NCBI GenBank assembly: GCA_033853925.1 | Contig: JAWOLC010000011.1 | Coordinates: 12,061-76,060 of the forward strand | Origin: JANXPZ01 sp033853925 | Lineage (GTDB): Bacteria; Eisenbacteria; RBG-16-71-46 | Direction: 5' to 3' | DNA length: 64,000 nucleotides | Shown here: positions 1-9,151 of the stretch, one piece after another | Layout of the letters: each line of letters opens with the position of its first letter | How positions within the stretch are numbered: position 1 is the first letter of the stretch | Made by a program: the position numbers and the translations under genes | The notes under the pieces: model-generated | Seen by the model: the letters and a program-made list of their open reading frames with translations, nothing else | What the model was told of the DNA's origin: nothing | Database searches by the model: none

Positions 1-2402
1 TCGAGCGCGAGGCCAAGGCGATCGCGGCGCTCTCGCACCCGAACGTCCTCGCCCTGCACGACTTCGGCGCGGACGACGGGGCGATCTACGCGGTGATGGA
101 GCTGCTCGAGGGCACGACCCTGCGCGAGCGGCTGGCCGGCGGCCCGCTCTCCCCGCGCAAGGCGGTCGACTACGCGATCCAGATCGCGCACGGGCTCGCG
201 GGGGCGCACGAGAGAGGCATCGTCCATCGCGACCTCAAGCCCGAGAACGTGCTCGTCACCCCGGACGGGCGGGTCAAGATCCTCGACTTCGGCCTGGCCC
301 GGCTGGATCCCTACCAGAGCGACGGCGACACGCAGACGCCGACGCTCGCGGGCGCCACCCGCCCGGGGGCGGTCCTGGGCACGGTCGGCTACATGGCGCC
401 CGAGCAGGTGCGGGGCGAGACGGCCGACGCCCGCGCGGACATCTTCTCCCTCGGGGCGCTTCTCTACGAGATGCTCTACGGCCGCCGGGCCTTCCAGCGT
501 GACACGGCTGCCGAGACCATGACGGCGATCCTGCGCGAGGATCCGCCGCCCCCACCCGCCGACACGAAGGTTCCCCCGGCCCTGGACCGCGTCGTGCGGG
601 GCTGCCTGGAGAAGGCCCCCGGAGAGCGCTTCCGCTCGGCGCACGACCTGGCCTTCGCCCTGGAGATGGCCCTCGGCTCCAGCACCTCGCAGGCTGCGGC
701 CGTGGCCGCGGCGAAGCCGCGGCGCGGCTCCCGCCTGCTGCTCGCGGGCGGCGTCGCGGTTCTCGTCCTGCTCGTGGCCGGGGCGCTCCTCGCCGGCGCG
801 GCCCGCCGGTCCCGGCCCCTCTTCTATCGCCAGCTGACCTCCGAGCGGGGCAGCGTGGTCTCGGCGCGCTTCTCGCCCGACGGTCAGACCGTGGTGTACG
901 GCGCCGCCTGGGTCGGCCACCCGCTCGAGCTGTTCTCCACCCGCACCGACGGCTTCGAGTCCCGCTCGCTCGAGCTGCCCTCCGGAGACATTCAGTCCAT
1001 CTCCCGGACGGGCGACATGCTCCTCCTCTCGGGGCGACGGAATCTCCAGAGCTGGATGGCCGTGGGAACGCTTGCCCGGGCCTCGTTCTCGGGGGGTGGG
1101 CAGCGGGACATCCTGGACGGGGCCAGCGCCGCGGATCTCTCCCCCGATGGGGGGAAGACCGCGGTCGTGCATCGGGTCGGGGGCATGGATCAGCTGGAGT
1201 GCCCGCCGGGAACGCCCCTCTACCGGACCCTGGGCTGGATCGGGACGCCGCGCTTCAGCCCGAACGGCCAGCGCCTCGCCTTCATCGAGCATCCGCTGTT
1301 CGGCGACGATCGCGGCTACCTCATGGTCGTGGACCTCGGCGGCGGCCGGCCGGCGCGGCTCACGGACGAGTACTCGAGCTTCCAGGGCCTCGCCTGGGCG
1401 GGCGGGGGCCGCGAGCTGTGGTTCACCGCCACGGCCGACAGCGACGCCTATTTCACGCTCTACGCCACCTCCGGCTCGCGCCGGACCCGAGTCGTGCTCT
1501 CGGCGCCCGTGGACCTCGTCATCCAGGACGTCAGCCCACGCGGCGTCGCCCTGCTCTCCGCGAACCAGAGCACGGGCGAGATCGCCGGGCGCTTCCCCGG
1601 GCAGGAGAGCGACCGGCTCGTGGACTTCTACGCCCAGTCCTCCACCGGCGGCCTGTCGGCTGACGGTCGCACGCTGGCGGTCACCTACGCCGGCGCGGGC
1701 AGCGGCTTCGACTACTCGGTGTGGATCATCCGTGCGGACGGCTCGCCCGCGGAGCACGTGGGCGAGGGCGCGGCGCGCGCGATCTCTCCCGACGGGAAGT
1801 GGGTGGTCACCACCTTCGCCTCGGCCCCGAGCCGACTGGAGCTGCTCTCGACGGGCACCGAGGCGTCGAGGAGCTTCGACCTCGGCGGCATCGCCCCGAC
1901 GGTCAACATCGGCACGCCCATCACCTGGACCCGCGACGGCTCGGCCTTCCTCTTCACCGGGCGGACGGCGAAGAGCGGGACCCGCTCCTATCTCTTCCGC
2001 GTCGCCAAGGGCTCGGCCCGGCCGGTGACCCCCGAGAACACGAGCGACGCCCTCCTCTCGCCCGACGGGAGCGAGGTGCTGGCCCGCGACGCCGCGGGCT
2101 TCGCCCTGTGGCCGCTCGCGGGCGGCGAGCCGCGCAGGGTGCCCGCCCTGCGCGACGACGACATCCCCTTGCAGTGGGAGGCCTCGGGTGGGTCGGTCTT
2201 CGTCTGGAACGGCAGCTTCCCGGCGCACGTCGAGCGGCTGGACCTGGACACGGGTCGTCGCTCGCCGTGGACCACCATCACGCCGCCCGATCCCTCGGGC
2301 GTGCTCTACGGGAACCTGCTCCTCACCCCCGACGGGAAGTCCTACGTCTACCGCTACCGCCGCTGGCTCTCGAATCTCTTCGTCGTGAGGGGATTGCACT
2401 GA
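1..2402 (+). CDS. Ser/Thr protein kinase with TolB/WD40-like propeller (5' end outside window)
   Basis: The frame is open from base 3, so the N-lobe start is missing. Visible kinase parts are SHPNVLALHDFG (from nt 33), the catalytic loop HRDLKPEN (about nt 226-249), DFGLAR and an APEQ segment. One hydrophobic helix lies near nt 730-800, and the remaining roughly 500 residues carry at least seven PDG/PNG blades (FSPDGQTVV, FSPNGQRLA, LSADGRTLA, ISPDGKWVV, LTPDGKSYV). By family knowledge this is a membrane-anchored Hanks-type kinase with an extracytoplasmic propeller that may sense a ligand. The substrate is unknown. It ends 115 nt before the next gene. Confidence 0.93.
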   Translation, partial: EREAKAIAALSHPNVLALHDFGADDGAIYAVMELLEGTTLRERLAGGPLSPRKAVDYAIQIAHGLAGAHERGIVHRDLKPENVLVTPDGRVKILDFGLARLDPYQSDGDTQTPTLAGATRPGAVLGTVGYMAPEQVRGETADARADIFSLGALLYEMLYGRRAFQRDTAAETMTAILREDPPPPPADTKVPPALDRVVRGCLEKAPGERFRSAHDLAFALEMALGSSTSQAAAVAAAKPRRGSRLLLAGGVAVLVLLVAGALLAGAARRSRPLFYRQLTSERGSVVSARFSPDGQTVVYGAAWVGHPLELFSTRTDGFESRSLELPSGDIQSISRTGDMLLLSGRRNLQSWMAVGTLARASFSGGGQRDILDGASAADLSPDGGKTAVVHRVGGMDQLECPPGTPLYRTLGWIGTPRFSPNGQRLAFIEHPLFGDDRGYLMVVDLGGGRPARLTDEYSSFQGLAWAGGGRELWFTATADSDAYFTLYATSGSRRTRVVLSAPVDLVIQDVSPRGVALLSANQSTGEIAGRFPGQESDRLVDFYAQSSTGGLSADGRTLAVTYAGAGSGFDYSVWIIRADGSPAEHVGEGAARAISPDGKWVVTTFASAPSRLELLSTGTEASRSFDLGGIAPTVNIGTPITWTRDGSAFLFTGRTAKSGTRSYLFRVAKGSARPVTPENTSDALLSPDGSEVLARDAAGFALWPLAGGEPRRVPALRDDDIPLQWEASGGSVFVWNGSFPAHVERLDLDTGRRSPWTTITPPDPSGVLYGNLLLTPDGKSYVYRYRRWLSNLFVVRGLH

Positions 2403-2504
2403 CGGAAGCGGCGCGCCCGGCGCCGCCGGACCCGGCCGTGGAGGCTGCGCGCCCGCGGGGCGGGGTGCCGCTCGCTCGCTTGGCGCGCGACCGCGCCCGT
2501 CTGG

Positions 2505-2510
2505 TAGGCT
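2505..2510 (+). promoter_or_regulatory. -10-like box TAGGCT directly before the start codon
   Basis: TAGGCT ends 7 nt before ATG 2518, with TTGGCG at 2480-2485 as a poorly spaced (19 nt) -35 candidate. No Shine-Dalgarno fits between, so the transcript may be leaderless. Compare the same layout at 39383. Confidence 0.35.
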
Positions 2511-2517
2511 TTCCCGC

Positions 2518-3882
2518 ATGCGCTCTCACCTGCTCGCGGTCTGGTTGCTCGCGCTCGCCGGCGGCCTGGCGGCCGCCCCTTCGCCGGCGGCCGCGGTCCC
2601 GGCACCCTCCGCCTCCCTGCGGATGGTCCTTCCCTTCCTCTCCGACGATTACACCAAGGCGCTCGCCGAGGCGCGGGCGCGCCAGGTGCCGCTCTTCATC
2701 GAAGCCTGGGCGCCCTGGTGACACACCTGCCGGTCGATGAGGGCCTACGTCTTCACGGACTCGACCCTCACGCGGCACGCCGGACGGTTCGTCTGGCTCG
2801 AGCTGGACACGGAGAAGGCGAAGAACGCGGCCCTGAAGAAGAAGCTGGGGGTGGCGGCCCTGCCCACTTATTTCGTCCTGGACCCGGCGGACGAGAAGGT
2901 GCCCTTGCGCTGGACGGGTGCCTTCACCGTCGCCCAGCTGGATCGCCTGCTGGATGACGGCTCCGCCGCGGTGAGCGGCCGCCGGGGCACGGGGCTCGCG
3001 GACGCCGCGCTGGCCCGGGCCGACAGCGCCAACGGCGCCGGCGACTACGCCGGCGCGGCGACCGCCTATCGCCAGGCGCTGGCGGCCGCGCCCGCCGGTT
3101 GGCCGCCGTACGCTCGCGCGGTGGACGCGGCGCTGTTCGCGCTCTCGAGCGCCGAGAGCAACGAGGCGGCGGCGCGGCTGGCGCGCGACGCGTTCCCGCG
3201 GCTGGCGAGCACACCCTCGGCCGCCAGCGTGGCCGCGAGCGGGCTGGAGGCGGCGCTCGGACTGCCGCGGTCCCACCCGCAGCGCCGGGAGCTGATCGGG
3301 GCCATGGAGGCCGACGCGCGCGCCGTCCTCGCCGACAGCACCCTGGCGATCGCGGCCGACGACCGCTCCGGCCTCTACATCGATCTCATCAGCGCGCGCA
3401 AGGACGTGGTGGACCTGGGCGGCGCCCACGCGCTGGCGTTGGCCTGGGCGGCATTCCTCGAGCGCCAGGCGGCCGCGGCTCGCACGCCCGAGCAGCGCAC
3501 GGTCTTCGATTCGCACCGGCTCTCCGCCTATCTGGAGCTGGGAACTCCGGAGAAGGCGATCCCCATGTTGCAGGCCTCCGAGCGCGACCTGCCCGACGAC
3601 TACAACCCGCCGGCGCGCCTGGCGGTGACGTACCTGGCGCTGAAGCGCTGGGACGACGCGCTGGCGGCGTCGGATCGCGCGCTGGCCCGCGCGTACGGCC
3701 CGCGCAAGCTCGCGCTCCTCGCGACCCGCGCCGACATCTACGCGGGGAAGGGCGACGCGCCGGCGGCGCGCAAGACGCTCGAGGAGGCGATCGCGCTCGC
3801 GACCTCGCTGCCGCCCGGCCAGCAGTCCGAGAGCACCCTCGCGTCGCTCAAGCGGAAGCTCGACGCGATCAAGCCGTCCTGA
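2518..3882 (+). CDS. Exported thioredoxin-fold/TPR protein, candidate selenoprotein (in-frame TGA at codon 68)
   Basis: One frame runs from ATG 2518 to the stop at 3882, broken only by TGA at 2719-2721. Before the TGA: signal peptide (LLAVWLLALAGGLAAAP) and a thioredoxin start ending FIEAWAPW. After it the frame continues HTCRSMRAYVF, then ALPTYFVLDP, then helical TPR-like repeats to the end, 454 residues in all if TGA is read. The TGA sits exactly where thioredoxin-like proteins have the first Cys of W-C-x-x-C, so the motif would be W-U-H-T-C. Cotranslational selenocysteine insertion is the simplest reading; a Cys-to-stop mutation or a sequencing error is the alternative. No sel gene lies in the window. 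The 3' end overlaps the convergent CPBP gene by 14 nt. Confidence 0.8.
2719..2721 (+). other. In-frame UGA, candidate selenocysteine codon
   Basis: TGA replaces the first Cys codon of the thioredoxin motif W-C-x-x-C (read W-U-H-T-C), and the same frame is conserved for 387 codons downstream. The next base is C; UGA-C is a comparatively leaky stop context. Confidence 0.7.
2732..2766 (+). promoter_or_regulatory. Possible SECIS-like stem-loop after the UGA
   Basis: GGTCGA (2732-2737) is exactly complementary to TCGACC (2761-2766). GTC (2749-2751) can pair with GAC (2758-2760), leaving apical loop TTCACG about 30 nt after the UGA. TGAGGG (2738-2743) with CCCTCA (2765-2770) is a competing stem. 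The distance suits a bacterial SECIS, but the loop has no G at its start and an 11-nt bulge is needed, so support is weak. Confidence 0.25.
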
Positions 3883-4972
3883 CGCCGCCGAACAGGTGCA
3901 TCCAGAGGAAGTCCACCGCGGCATGGGTGAGCGCCGAGGCGGTCGCCCGGCGCGTGCGCATCCACACCCATCCGTACGCGAGCCCCGCCAGCGTGGCGAG
4001 CAGGGCGTAACGCAGGTCGGGTCGCGGCGGCTCGTCCAGATGCGCCGCGCCGAAGACGAGCGAGGCGAGAGCCAGGGCGGCCGCCCGCCCGCCGCGGCCC
4101 GGCCAGGAGCGCTCGAGGAAGTTCTGGATCAGGCCGCGGAAGAGCACCTCCTCCGGGCAGGCGACGCCCAGGTAGATCGCCAGCGCGCTCACCGCCCGCT
4201 CGAGCGGGCCCAGGTGCGGCCCGCCCGGGCGGATGAAGCCGCTGGCGAGGCCGAGAGGGATGGCCAGCGCGGCGAAGGCCGCGAGGCCGACCGCGGCGTG
4301 AGCGAGGTCCCGGCGGCTCAAGGCGAAGGTGTAGCCCACCCGGGGCACGTGCGCCTGGACCACGAAGACCAGCAAGCCGAGAGCGAAGAGCGCGAGGTGC
4401 GTGGCGTCGAAGGCCTGCGCGGCGCCGGCGGGAAGGCGCAGGCCGCCCACGAGCCGGAACTCCGCGGGCAGCCAGAAGACGAGCAGCGCGGCGAGGAAGG
4501 GGAGCCGGGCGGGAAACGCGGGCGGGCCTGGCCGGCTCGGATCCGCGAGGGGGACGGCGGACGCGGGGCGCAGCCCCCCGCCGACGACGATCACGGCGAT
4601 GCCGTAGACGGCGAGCCGGAGCAGCTCCGCGGGCACGAGCGCGTGGCACGCCGCCGCGTAGCCCGCGTAGGCGAGCAGCGCTAGGATCCACAGCCCCCCC
4701 GAGCGCAGCCGGGGCGCAGGCGCCAGCCAGGCGCGCAGGCCGGCGCGCCAGGGGCGAACCGAGAGCAGGACGCAGGGGATGAAGAAGAGCGCGAAGGCGG
4801 CGCCAGCGGCCGCCGCGGCCGCGGCTCCGGCGCCGCTTCGCCGGGCGAAGAGCGCGAAGGCGCCGAGCCCCGACGCGGCGAGCGCCAGGGCGATGGCGGC
4901 CTCGCGAGGCGCGCGCGACCCCGGTGCCTGGGCTGCGCTCGAGCCCGTGGGGTTCGTGGCGCTCGTGCTCAT
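3869..4972 (-). CDS. CPBP-family intramembrane protease
   Basis: This 367-residue multi-helix protein carries the full CPBP (CAAX-protease/bacteriocin-processing) signature: EEVLFRG at about residues 274-280, FGAAH near 307-311 and THAAVDFLW near 349-357. These hold the two Glu and two His expected for the intramembrane glutamic-protease-like active site. ATG 4972 is the last possible start before the first membrane helix (AAIALALAASGLGAFALF). It places the 5' end antiparallel to the 5' end of the divergent CPBP gene. Substrate unknown. Confidence 0.8.
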   Translation of the reverse strand: MSTSATNPTGSSAAQAPGSRAPREAAIALALAASGLGAFALFARRSGAGAAAAAAAGAAFALFFIPCVLLSVRPWRAGLRAWLAPAPRLRSGGLWILALLAYAGYAAACHALVPAELLRLAVYGIAVIVVGGGLRPASAVPLADPSRPGPPAFPARLPFLAALLVFWLPAEFRLVGGLRLPAGAAQAFDATHLALFALGLLVFVVQAHVPRVGYTFALSRRDLAHAAVGLAAFAALAIPLGLASGFIRPGGPHLGPLERAVSALAIYLGVACPEEVLFRGLIQNFLERSWPGRGGRAAALALASLVFGAAHLDEPPRPDLRYALLATLAGLAYGWVWMRTRRATASALTHAAVDFLWMHLFGGVRTA

Positions 4973-5552
4973 GTTCGAGTGGCTCGTGGCTCCGCGCGCG
5001 CCGGCGCCGGTCGTCGTCGCGGCGCTGGCGCTCCTCGCTCTGCTCCCGGTGGGCTCGAGCCGGCTGCACGGAGACGGGCTCCGGGATCTGGGCTTCCGCC
5101 GGGACAACCTCGCCCGCGCGGCCCGGGAGGCCGGGCTGGCCACCGCCTCCCTGGCCGTGGTCGTGCTCGTCCTCAGCGCGCTCTCGCGGAACGGGCTTCA
5201 CCTGCGACCCGGGATCGCGCTGGCCCTCGCGGGCTATCCCTTCTGGGGGCTGGCGCAGCAGTATACGCTCCAGGGGTTCGCCTATCGCCGGCTGCGGGCG
5301 GGCCTCGGCTCCGCGCGCGCGGCGGCGCTCGTCGCCGCGCTTCTCTTCGGCGCCGTCCACTTCCCCAACCCGGCGCTCCTCGTGAGCACCGCGCTCGCGG
5401 GCTACGTGTGGTGCCGGCTCTACGAGCGTGAGCCGAACCTCTACGCGCTGGCGCTCTCGCACGCGTTGCTGGCGGCGCTCCTCCTCGCGGCGCTGCCCCG
5501 CGGGTGGCTCCATACGCTGCGCGTGGGGCCGGGCTACTGGCTGCACCTCTGA
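4893..5552 (+). CDS. CPBP-like membrane protein lacking the catalytic glutamates
   Basis: A polytopic protein of about 219 residues from ATG 4893; the first helix EPVGFVALVLMFEWLVA argues against a later start. The CPBP motif 1, normally EExxxRG, reads QQYTLQG here, so both acidic catalytic residues and the Arg are replaced. Motif 2 (FGAVHFPN) and motif 3 (SHALLAA) keep their His. It is therefore probably not a protease of the usual type. It is divergent from the intact CPBP gene, with about 80 nt of antiparallel overlap if both starts are right; ATG 4971 would nearly remove the overlap. Confidence 0.7.
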   Translation: MAASRGARDPGAWAALEPVGFVALVLMFEWLVAPRAPAPVVVAALALLALLPVGSSRLHGDGLRDLGFRRDNLARAAREAGLATASLAVVVLVLSALSRNGLHLRPGIALALAGYPFWGLAQQYTLQGFAYRRLRAGLGSARAAALVAALLFGAVHFPNPALLVSTALAGYVWCRLYEREPNLYALALSHALLAALLLAALPRGWLHTLRVGPGYWLHL

Positions 5553-5570
5553 GCCCGCGGGGGGGCGCGC

Positions 5571-6602
5571 TCAGCGCGGCCGGTCGCCCGCGAGGGGACG
5601 GCGCGTGCGCACGGCCTCGACCACGTCCCGGACGGCCGCGACGACCTCCTTGGCGTAGCGGGGATCGGCGACGATCGAGCCGTGGCTCGCCCCGACCACG
5701 ACGCGCTGCACGCCGTCCGTGGAGAGCGCCGCATTCCGCCCCTGGAAGCGCGCCCAGGCTCCCCAGCGCCGCGCGCTCCGTCCGGCGGTCAGGACCACGA
5801 CCGGGCGCGAGCCCAGCCCGTCGAGCCGGCCCACCTCTCGATTCGTGAGCGGCGCCCACGCCCGCAGCTCGGCCACGATGCCCCGCCACTGCGGGGCCGA
5901 GGACATGAAAGCCCTCTGCTCGGCGCGATCGCGCGGCGGGAGCTGGTCGATGTCCGTGGGGAGGAAGAGGAGCGCCGCCCGCATCACGCCGATCCGCGCG
6001 AGGAACGGCGCCGCGGGCAGCGACGCGGCGAGCGGGCCCAGCCAGCGCGGCCCGCGTCGCCGAGGGCCGCCGAACTGGGCGGGGTGCGAGGACTCCACGA
6101 GCACGAGCCCGGCGACCTCCGCGGGATAGAGGTGCGTGAACATGCGCGCGATCAGCCCTCCGTACGAATGGCCGACGTACACGTACGGTCCGGAGAGGCC
6201 CGCGCTCGCCAGCGCCGCGTGCAGCTCCGTCGCCAGGCGGCGAGTGTCGCGGGGCAGGGGACCGGGATCGCTCCAGCCCAGCCCCGCGCGATCGTAGGCC
6301 ACGACGGGGGCGAACACGGCCACCGCCGGCTCCACCCAGCCCCAGCTCGCGGAGGTGGCGCCGCCGATGCCCGACTCCAGGATCACGACCGGGCCGCGTT
6401 GCCCGACGCCGCTCACCACCACGTGGAGCCGGTGTCCTCCCGCGTCCACGAGGCGACCCACGAAGGGAATCGCCCGCCGGTCGAGCCGCTCCGCGATTGC
6501 CTCCCAGATCGCGCCCGCCAGGGCCAGGGCGACGAGACCGAGGCCGAGGCCGGCGACGAGGCGGCCGCTGCGGACCAGCCAGCGCGGCGAAGACAGGCTC
6601 AT
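5571..6602 (-). CDS. Alpha/beta hydrolase, membrane-anchored or exported
   Basis: 343 residues. An N-terminal hydrophobic stretch (GRLVAGLGLGLVALALAGAIW) suggests a signal anchor. The fold follows: oxyanion region ILESGIGG, AYDRAGLGWSDPG, the nucleophile elbow GHSYGG, and a C-terminal GASHGS that would supply the catalytic His. Substrate cannot be told from sequence. It ends 19 nt from the convergent CPBP-like gene. Confidence 0.85.
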   Translation of the reverse strand: MSLSSPRWLVRSGRLVAGLGLGLVALALAGAIWEAIAERLDRRAIPFVGRLVDAGGHRLHVVVSGVGQRGPVVILESGIGGATSASWGWVEPAVAVFAPVVAYDRAGLGWSDPGPLPRDTRRLATELHAALASAGLSGPYVYVGHSYGGLIARMFTHLYPAEVAGLVLVESSHPAQFGGPRRRGPRWLGPLAASLPAAPFLARIGVMRAALLFLPTDIDQLPPRDRAEQRAFMSSAPQWRGIVAELRAWAPLTNREVGRLDGLGSRPVVVLTAGRSARRWGAWARFQGRNAALSTDGVQRVVVGASHGSIVADPRYAKEVVAAVRDVVEAVRTRRPLAGDRPR

Positions 6603-6907
6603 TCAGGCTCCAGGGCGAAGCAGGCACGGGCCCGTGGCCCGAGAGGAGGCACCCGGGAAGGCGTCCACAGAACTCACTGCCGGCCAGGAAGCTGGCGTAT
6701 TCGCTTCGAGTTGATCGTCAAGGCCGTGCACATCGCCTCTCCGGGGCGAGGCCCCATCGAGTTCGCTCCGCTCCAGCCGACACTACCTTGAGACGAGGTC
6801 GGGTCGGCCGGGGATCCTCCGGCTCCGACGTGCCCGGCAGGCGGGGTGGTCCCGGATCGCGCTCCCCTGCGAACAGGCTCTCGTCCTCGAAGAGGGGAAG
6901 GACCTCG
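6603..6907. other. Divergent intergenic region, no gene seen
   Basis: 305 nt between the hydrolase start and the EAL-HDOD start. A short GGGCC-CGT-GGCCC hairpin lies near 6629-6641. A TTGACG on the minus strand (6718-6723) has no well-spaced -10. No coding signal was recognised. Confidence 0.5.
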
Positions 6908-7830
6908 GTGGACACGTTCATCGCCCGGCAACCGATCCTGGACCGTGAGCTCGGCGTCTACGCCTACGAGCTTCTCTTTCGCACTGGGTTCAAGGAGTAC
7001 TTCGACTGCGCGGACCGCGACCATGCCTCGTCGCGCGTGATCGCGGACAGCCTGTTCCTTCCCCGCCTCGACGCGATCGCGCGCGGCCGACCTGCCTTCA
7101 TCAACATCACCCGCGACGTGCTCGTGCGCAATCTGATCGAGGTCCTGCCCCCGGCCACGACGGTGGCCGAGATCACCGAGGACGTGGAGCCGGGCCGGGA
7201 GGTGCTCTCGGCCTGCCAGCGTCTGCACGACAGGGGCTACAGGCTGGCCCTCGACGACTTCAAAGCGGCTCGCGCCGGGACTCGTGGCTCGAGCGCGTGG
7301 ACATCGTCAAGGTGGACATGCTGCCCACCCGGGCGCCGTTCCGCGCCGCGCTGGCTCGCCGGGTCCGGGCCGGCGGGCCGCTCCTGCTGGCCGAGAAGGT
7401 GGAGTCGCAGAAGGTCTATCGCGACGCCCATGGGCTGGGGTTCGGCCTCTTCCAGGGCTTCTTCTTCGAGCGGCCGACGGTGGTGCCCGGGCGCGACATC
7501 CCCGCCTCGCGCCTGCACCGGATCGAGCTGCTGCGCGAGATCCACAAGCCCGGCCTGGACTTCGCCGCCATCGCCGAGATCATCGAGCGTGAGGTCGGCC
7601 TCTCCTGCAAGCTCATGCGCTACCTCAACTCGGCCTTCTTCGGCTGGCGAGGTCCGGTCTCCTCGATCCACCACGCCCTGATGCTGCTCGGCGAGTCGGA
7701 CTGGGCGGCCGTCTCGGCGCTGGCGGCGCGGCTGGCCGTGGACGAGGGGAGCGTGCCGGACCTCTACGTCGAGGCCCTGGAGTGGCTCGACGAGGGCGCC
7801 CCGTTCCTGGCCGGCAACCGCGCCGCGTAG
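6908..7830 (+). pseudogene. EAL-HDOD (YuxH-like) signalling protein with one frameshift
   Basis: GTG 6908 follows a good ribosome site (GAGGGGAAGGA). The first part reads FIARQPILDREL, YAYELLFRTG and LALDDFK, typical of EAL-HDOD proteins. At about 7262-7264 the frame changes and resumes one frame over as SGSRRDSWLERVDIVKVDML, AEKVESQKVY, GFGLFQGFFFERP, then a HDOD start (LSCKLMRYLNSAFFGW). Supplying one base near 7263 restores a continuous 307-residue protein. The EAL catalytic motif is AEK rather than EAL/EVE, as usual in this family, so it is likely non-catalytic. The HDOD part is short compared with the usual length of about 400. A sequencing error cannot be excluded. Confidence 0.8.
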
Positions 7831-7874
7831 CGCAGGGCGGGCGGCTGGCTCCTCGCGGCTTCCCCCGCGGAGGC

Positions 7875-8798
7875 TCACCAGCCGCCGGCGCTCGGGGGCG
7901 CGAGCCGAGGAGCGGCCCGCGCGGCCACGACGATCCCCGCGAGGATGAGGAGGGCGCCGGCCAGCTCGAGCGCGCTCGGGATCTCGCGCAGCACGACCCA
8001 GGCCAGCGCCGTGGAGCCCACGGGCTCACCCAGCAGAACGATCGCCACGAAGGAGGCGGGCAGATAGCGCAGCGCCCAGTTGAAGCTGGAGTGACCGAGG
8101 AGCTGGGGCACGAGCGCGAGCAGGACGAGCCACACCCAGACTCGGGGCGGGAGGCTGGAGAAGCTCAGGCCGGAGAGGGCCATGAGGAGGAGGAGCACCA
8201 GGGCCGCCATGCCGTACACCACGAAGACGTAGGGCACGAGCGTGAGGGCTCCGCGCAGGCGGCGCCCCACGAGCAGGTAGCCGGTCATCATCCACGCGCC
8301 CGAGAGCGCGAGGAGGTCGCCCAGCCAGGCGCCGCCCCGGCCGTGAGCGAGGCCGCTCGCCGCCCGGCCGCCGCCCGTGCCGACGATGACGCCGCCCGCC
8401 AGGGCGATCAGGATGCCGATCGCGGCCGCGCGCGTCAGGGGCTCGCGCAGGACGACCGGAGCCAGCAGCGCCACCCAGAGAGGCGTGGTCGTGACCAGCA
8501 CCACCGAGCTGGCCACCGTCGTGCGCTCGAGCGAGGCGATCCACAGGGCGAAGTGAAGGGCGAGAAAGAGGCCGGCCGCCAGCGCCAGCAACAGGTCGCG
8601 AGCGCGCAGCCGGGCGAGCGCGGGGCGGTCGCGGGTGAGCGCCAGCGGCGCGAGCGCCACGGTGGCGAGCGCGAGCCGGCCGGCGGCGATCGTGAGCGAG
8701 GGGGCGTCGTGCTGGGCGAAGCGGACGAAGATGGAGGCGGTCGAGACGGCCAGGATGCCGAGGGCCAGCACGGGCAGCGAGAGCCGACGCGGGTCCAC
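7875..8798 (-). CDS. EamA/DMT-family transporter
   Basis: 307 residues with ten predicted membrane helices in two EamA halves; the first opens LPVLALGILAVSTASIFVRF and includes TTVASSVVLVTTTPLWVALL and GILIALAGGVIVG. The family exports or exchanges small metabolites across the inner membrane; the substrate is not predictable. It is transcribed away from the lipoprotein gene at 9152. Confidence 0.9.
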   Translation of the reverse strand: MDPRRLSLPVLALGILAVSTASIFVRFAQHDAPSLTIAAGRLALATVALAPLALTRDRPALARLRARDLLLALAAGLFLALHFALWIASLERTTVASSVVLVTTTPLWVALLAPVVLREPLTRAAAIGILIALAGGVIVGTGGGRAASGLAHGRGGAWLGDLLALSGAWMMTGYLLVGRRLRGALTLVPYVFVVYGMAALVLLLLMALSGLSFSSLPPRVWVWLVLLALVPQLLGHSSFNWALRYLPASFVAIVLLGEPVGSTALAWVVLREIPSALELAGALLILAGIVVAARAAPRLAPPSAGGW

Positions 8799-9151
8799 GC
8801 CTCACCTCAGCAGCGAATCGCGCAGCGCCGGCCAGAGGCAGGGATGGTCGCACCGCCTCGCCCAGCCGAAGTCGCCCGCGTGCGCGGGCGCGAGCTCCCG
8901 GGAGGGAAGCGGGCCGCGCGCGGGCTCGACGCCGGCGAGGCGGCGAAGCGAGACCCTGTGCGGGCGGCGGGGTGTCACCCGCGGATTATCGGCGATTTGC
9001 CCGGGCCGAGAAAGCGAGCGGGCCGCGCCCGTGCGCACCGCGTGGGCGCGCGAGGGCCGGTCCGCGCCGGCTCGCGCGCCCTCGAGGGCGGATGTACGAT
9101 GCCTGCCGTTTCCCGCACGCTTCTCGTCTTCGCCGCATGGGAGGGCCTCGG
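8799..9151. other. Divergent intergenic region
   Basis: 353 nt between the EamA start and the lipoprotein start. A 16-nt inverted repeat, GCGGGGTGTCACCCGC, lies at 8967-8982. The minus strand reads GATAAT at 8985-8990, a possible -10 for the EamA gene with only a weak -35. No further gene was recognised. Confidence 0.4.
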
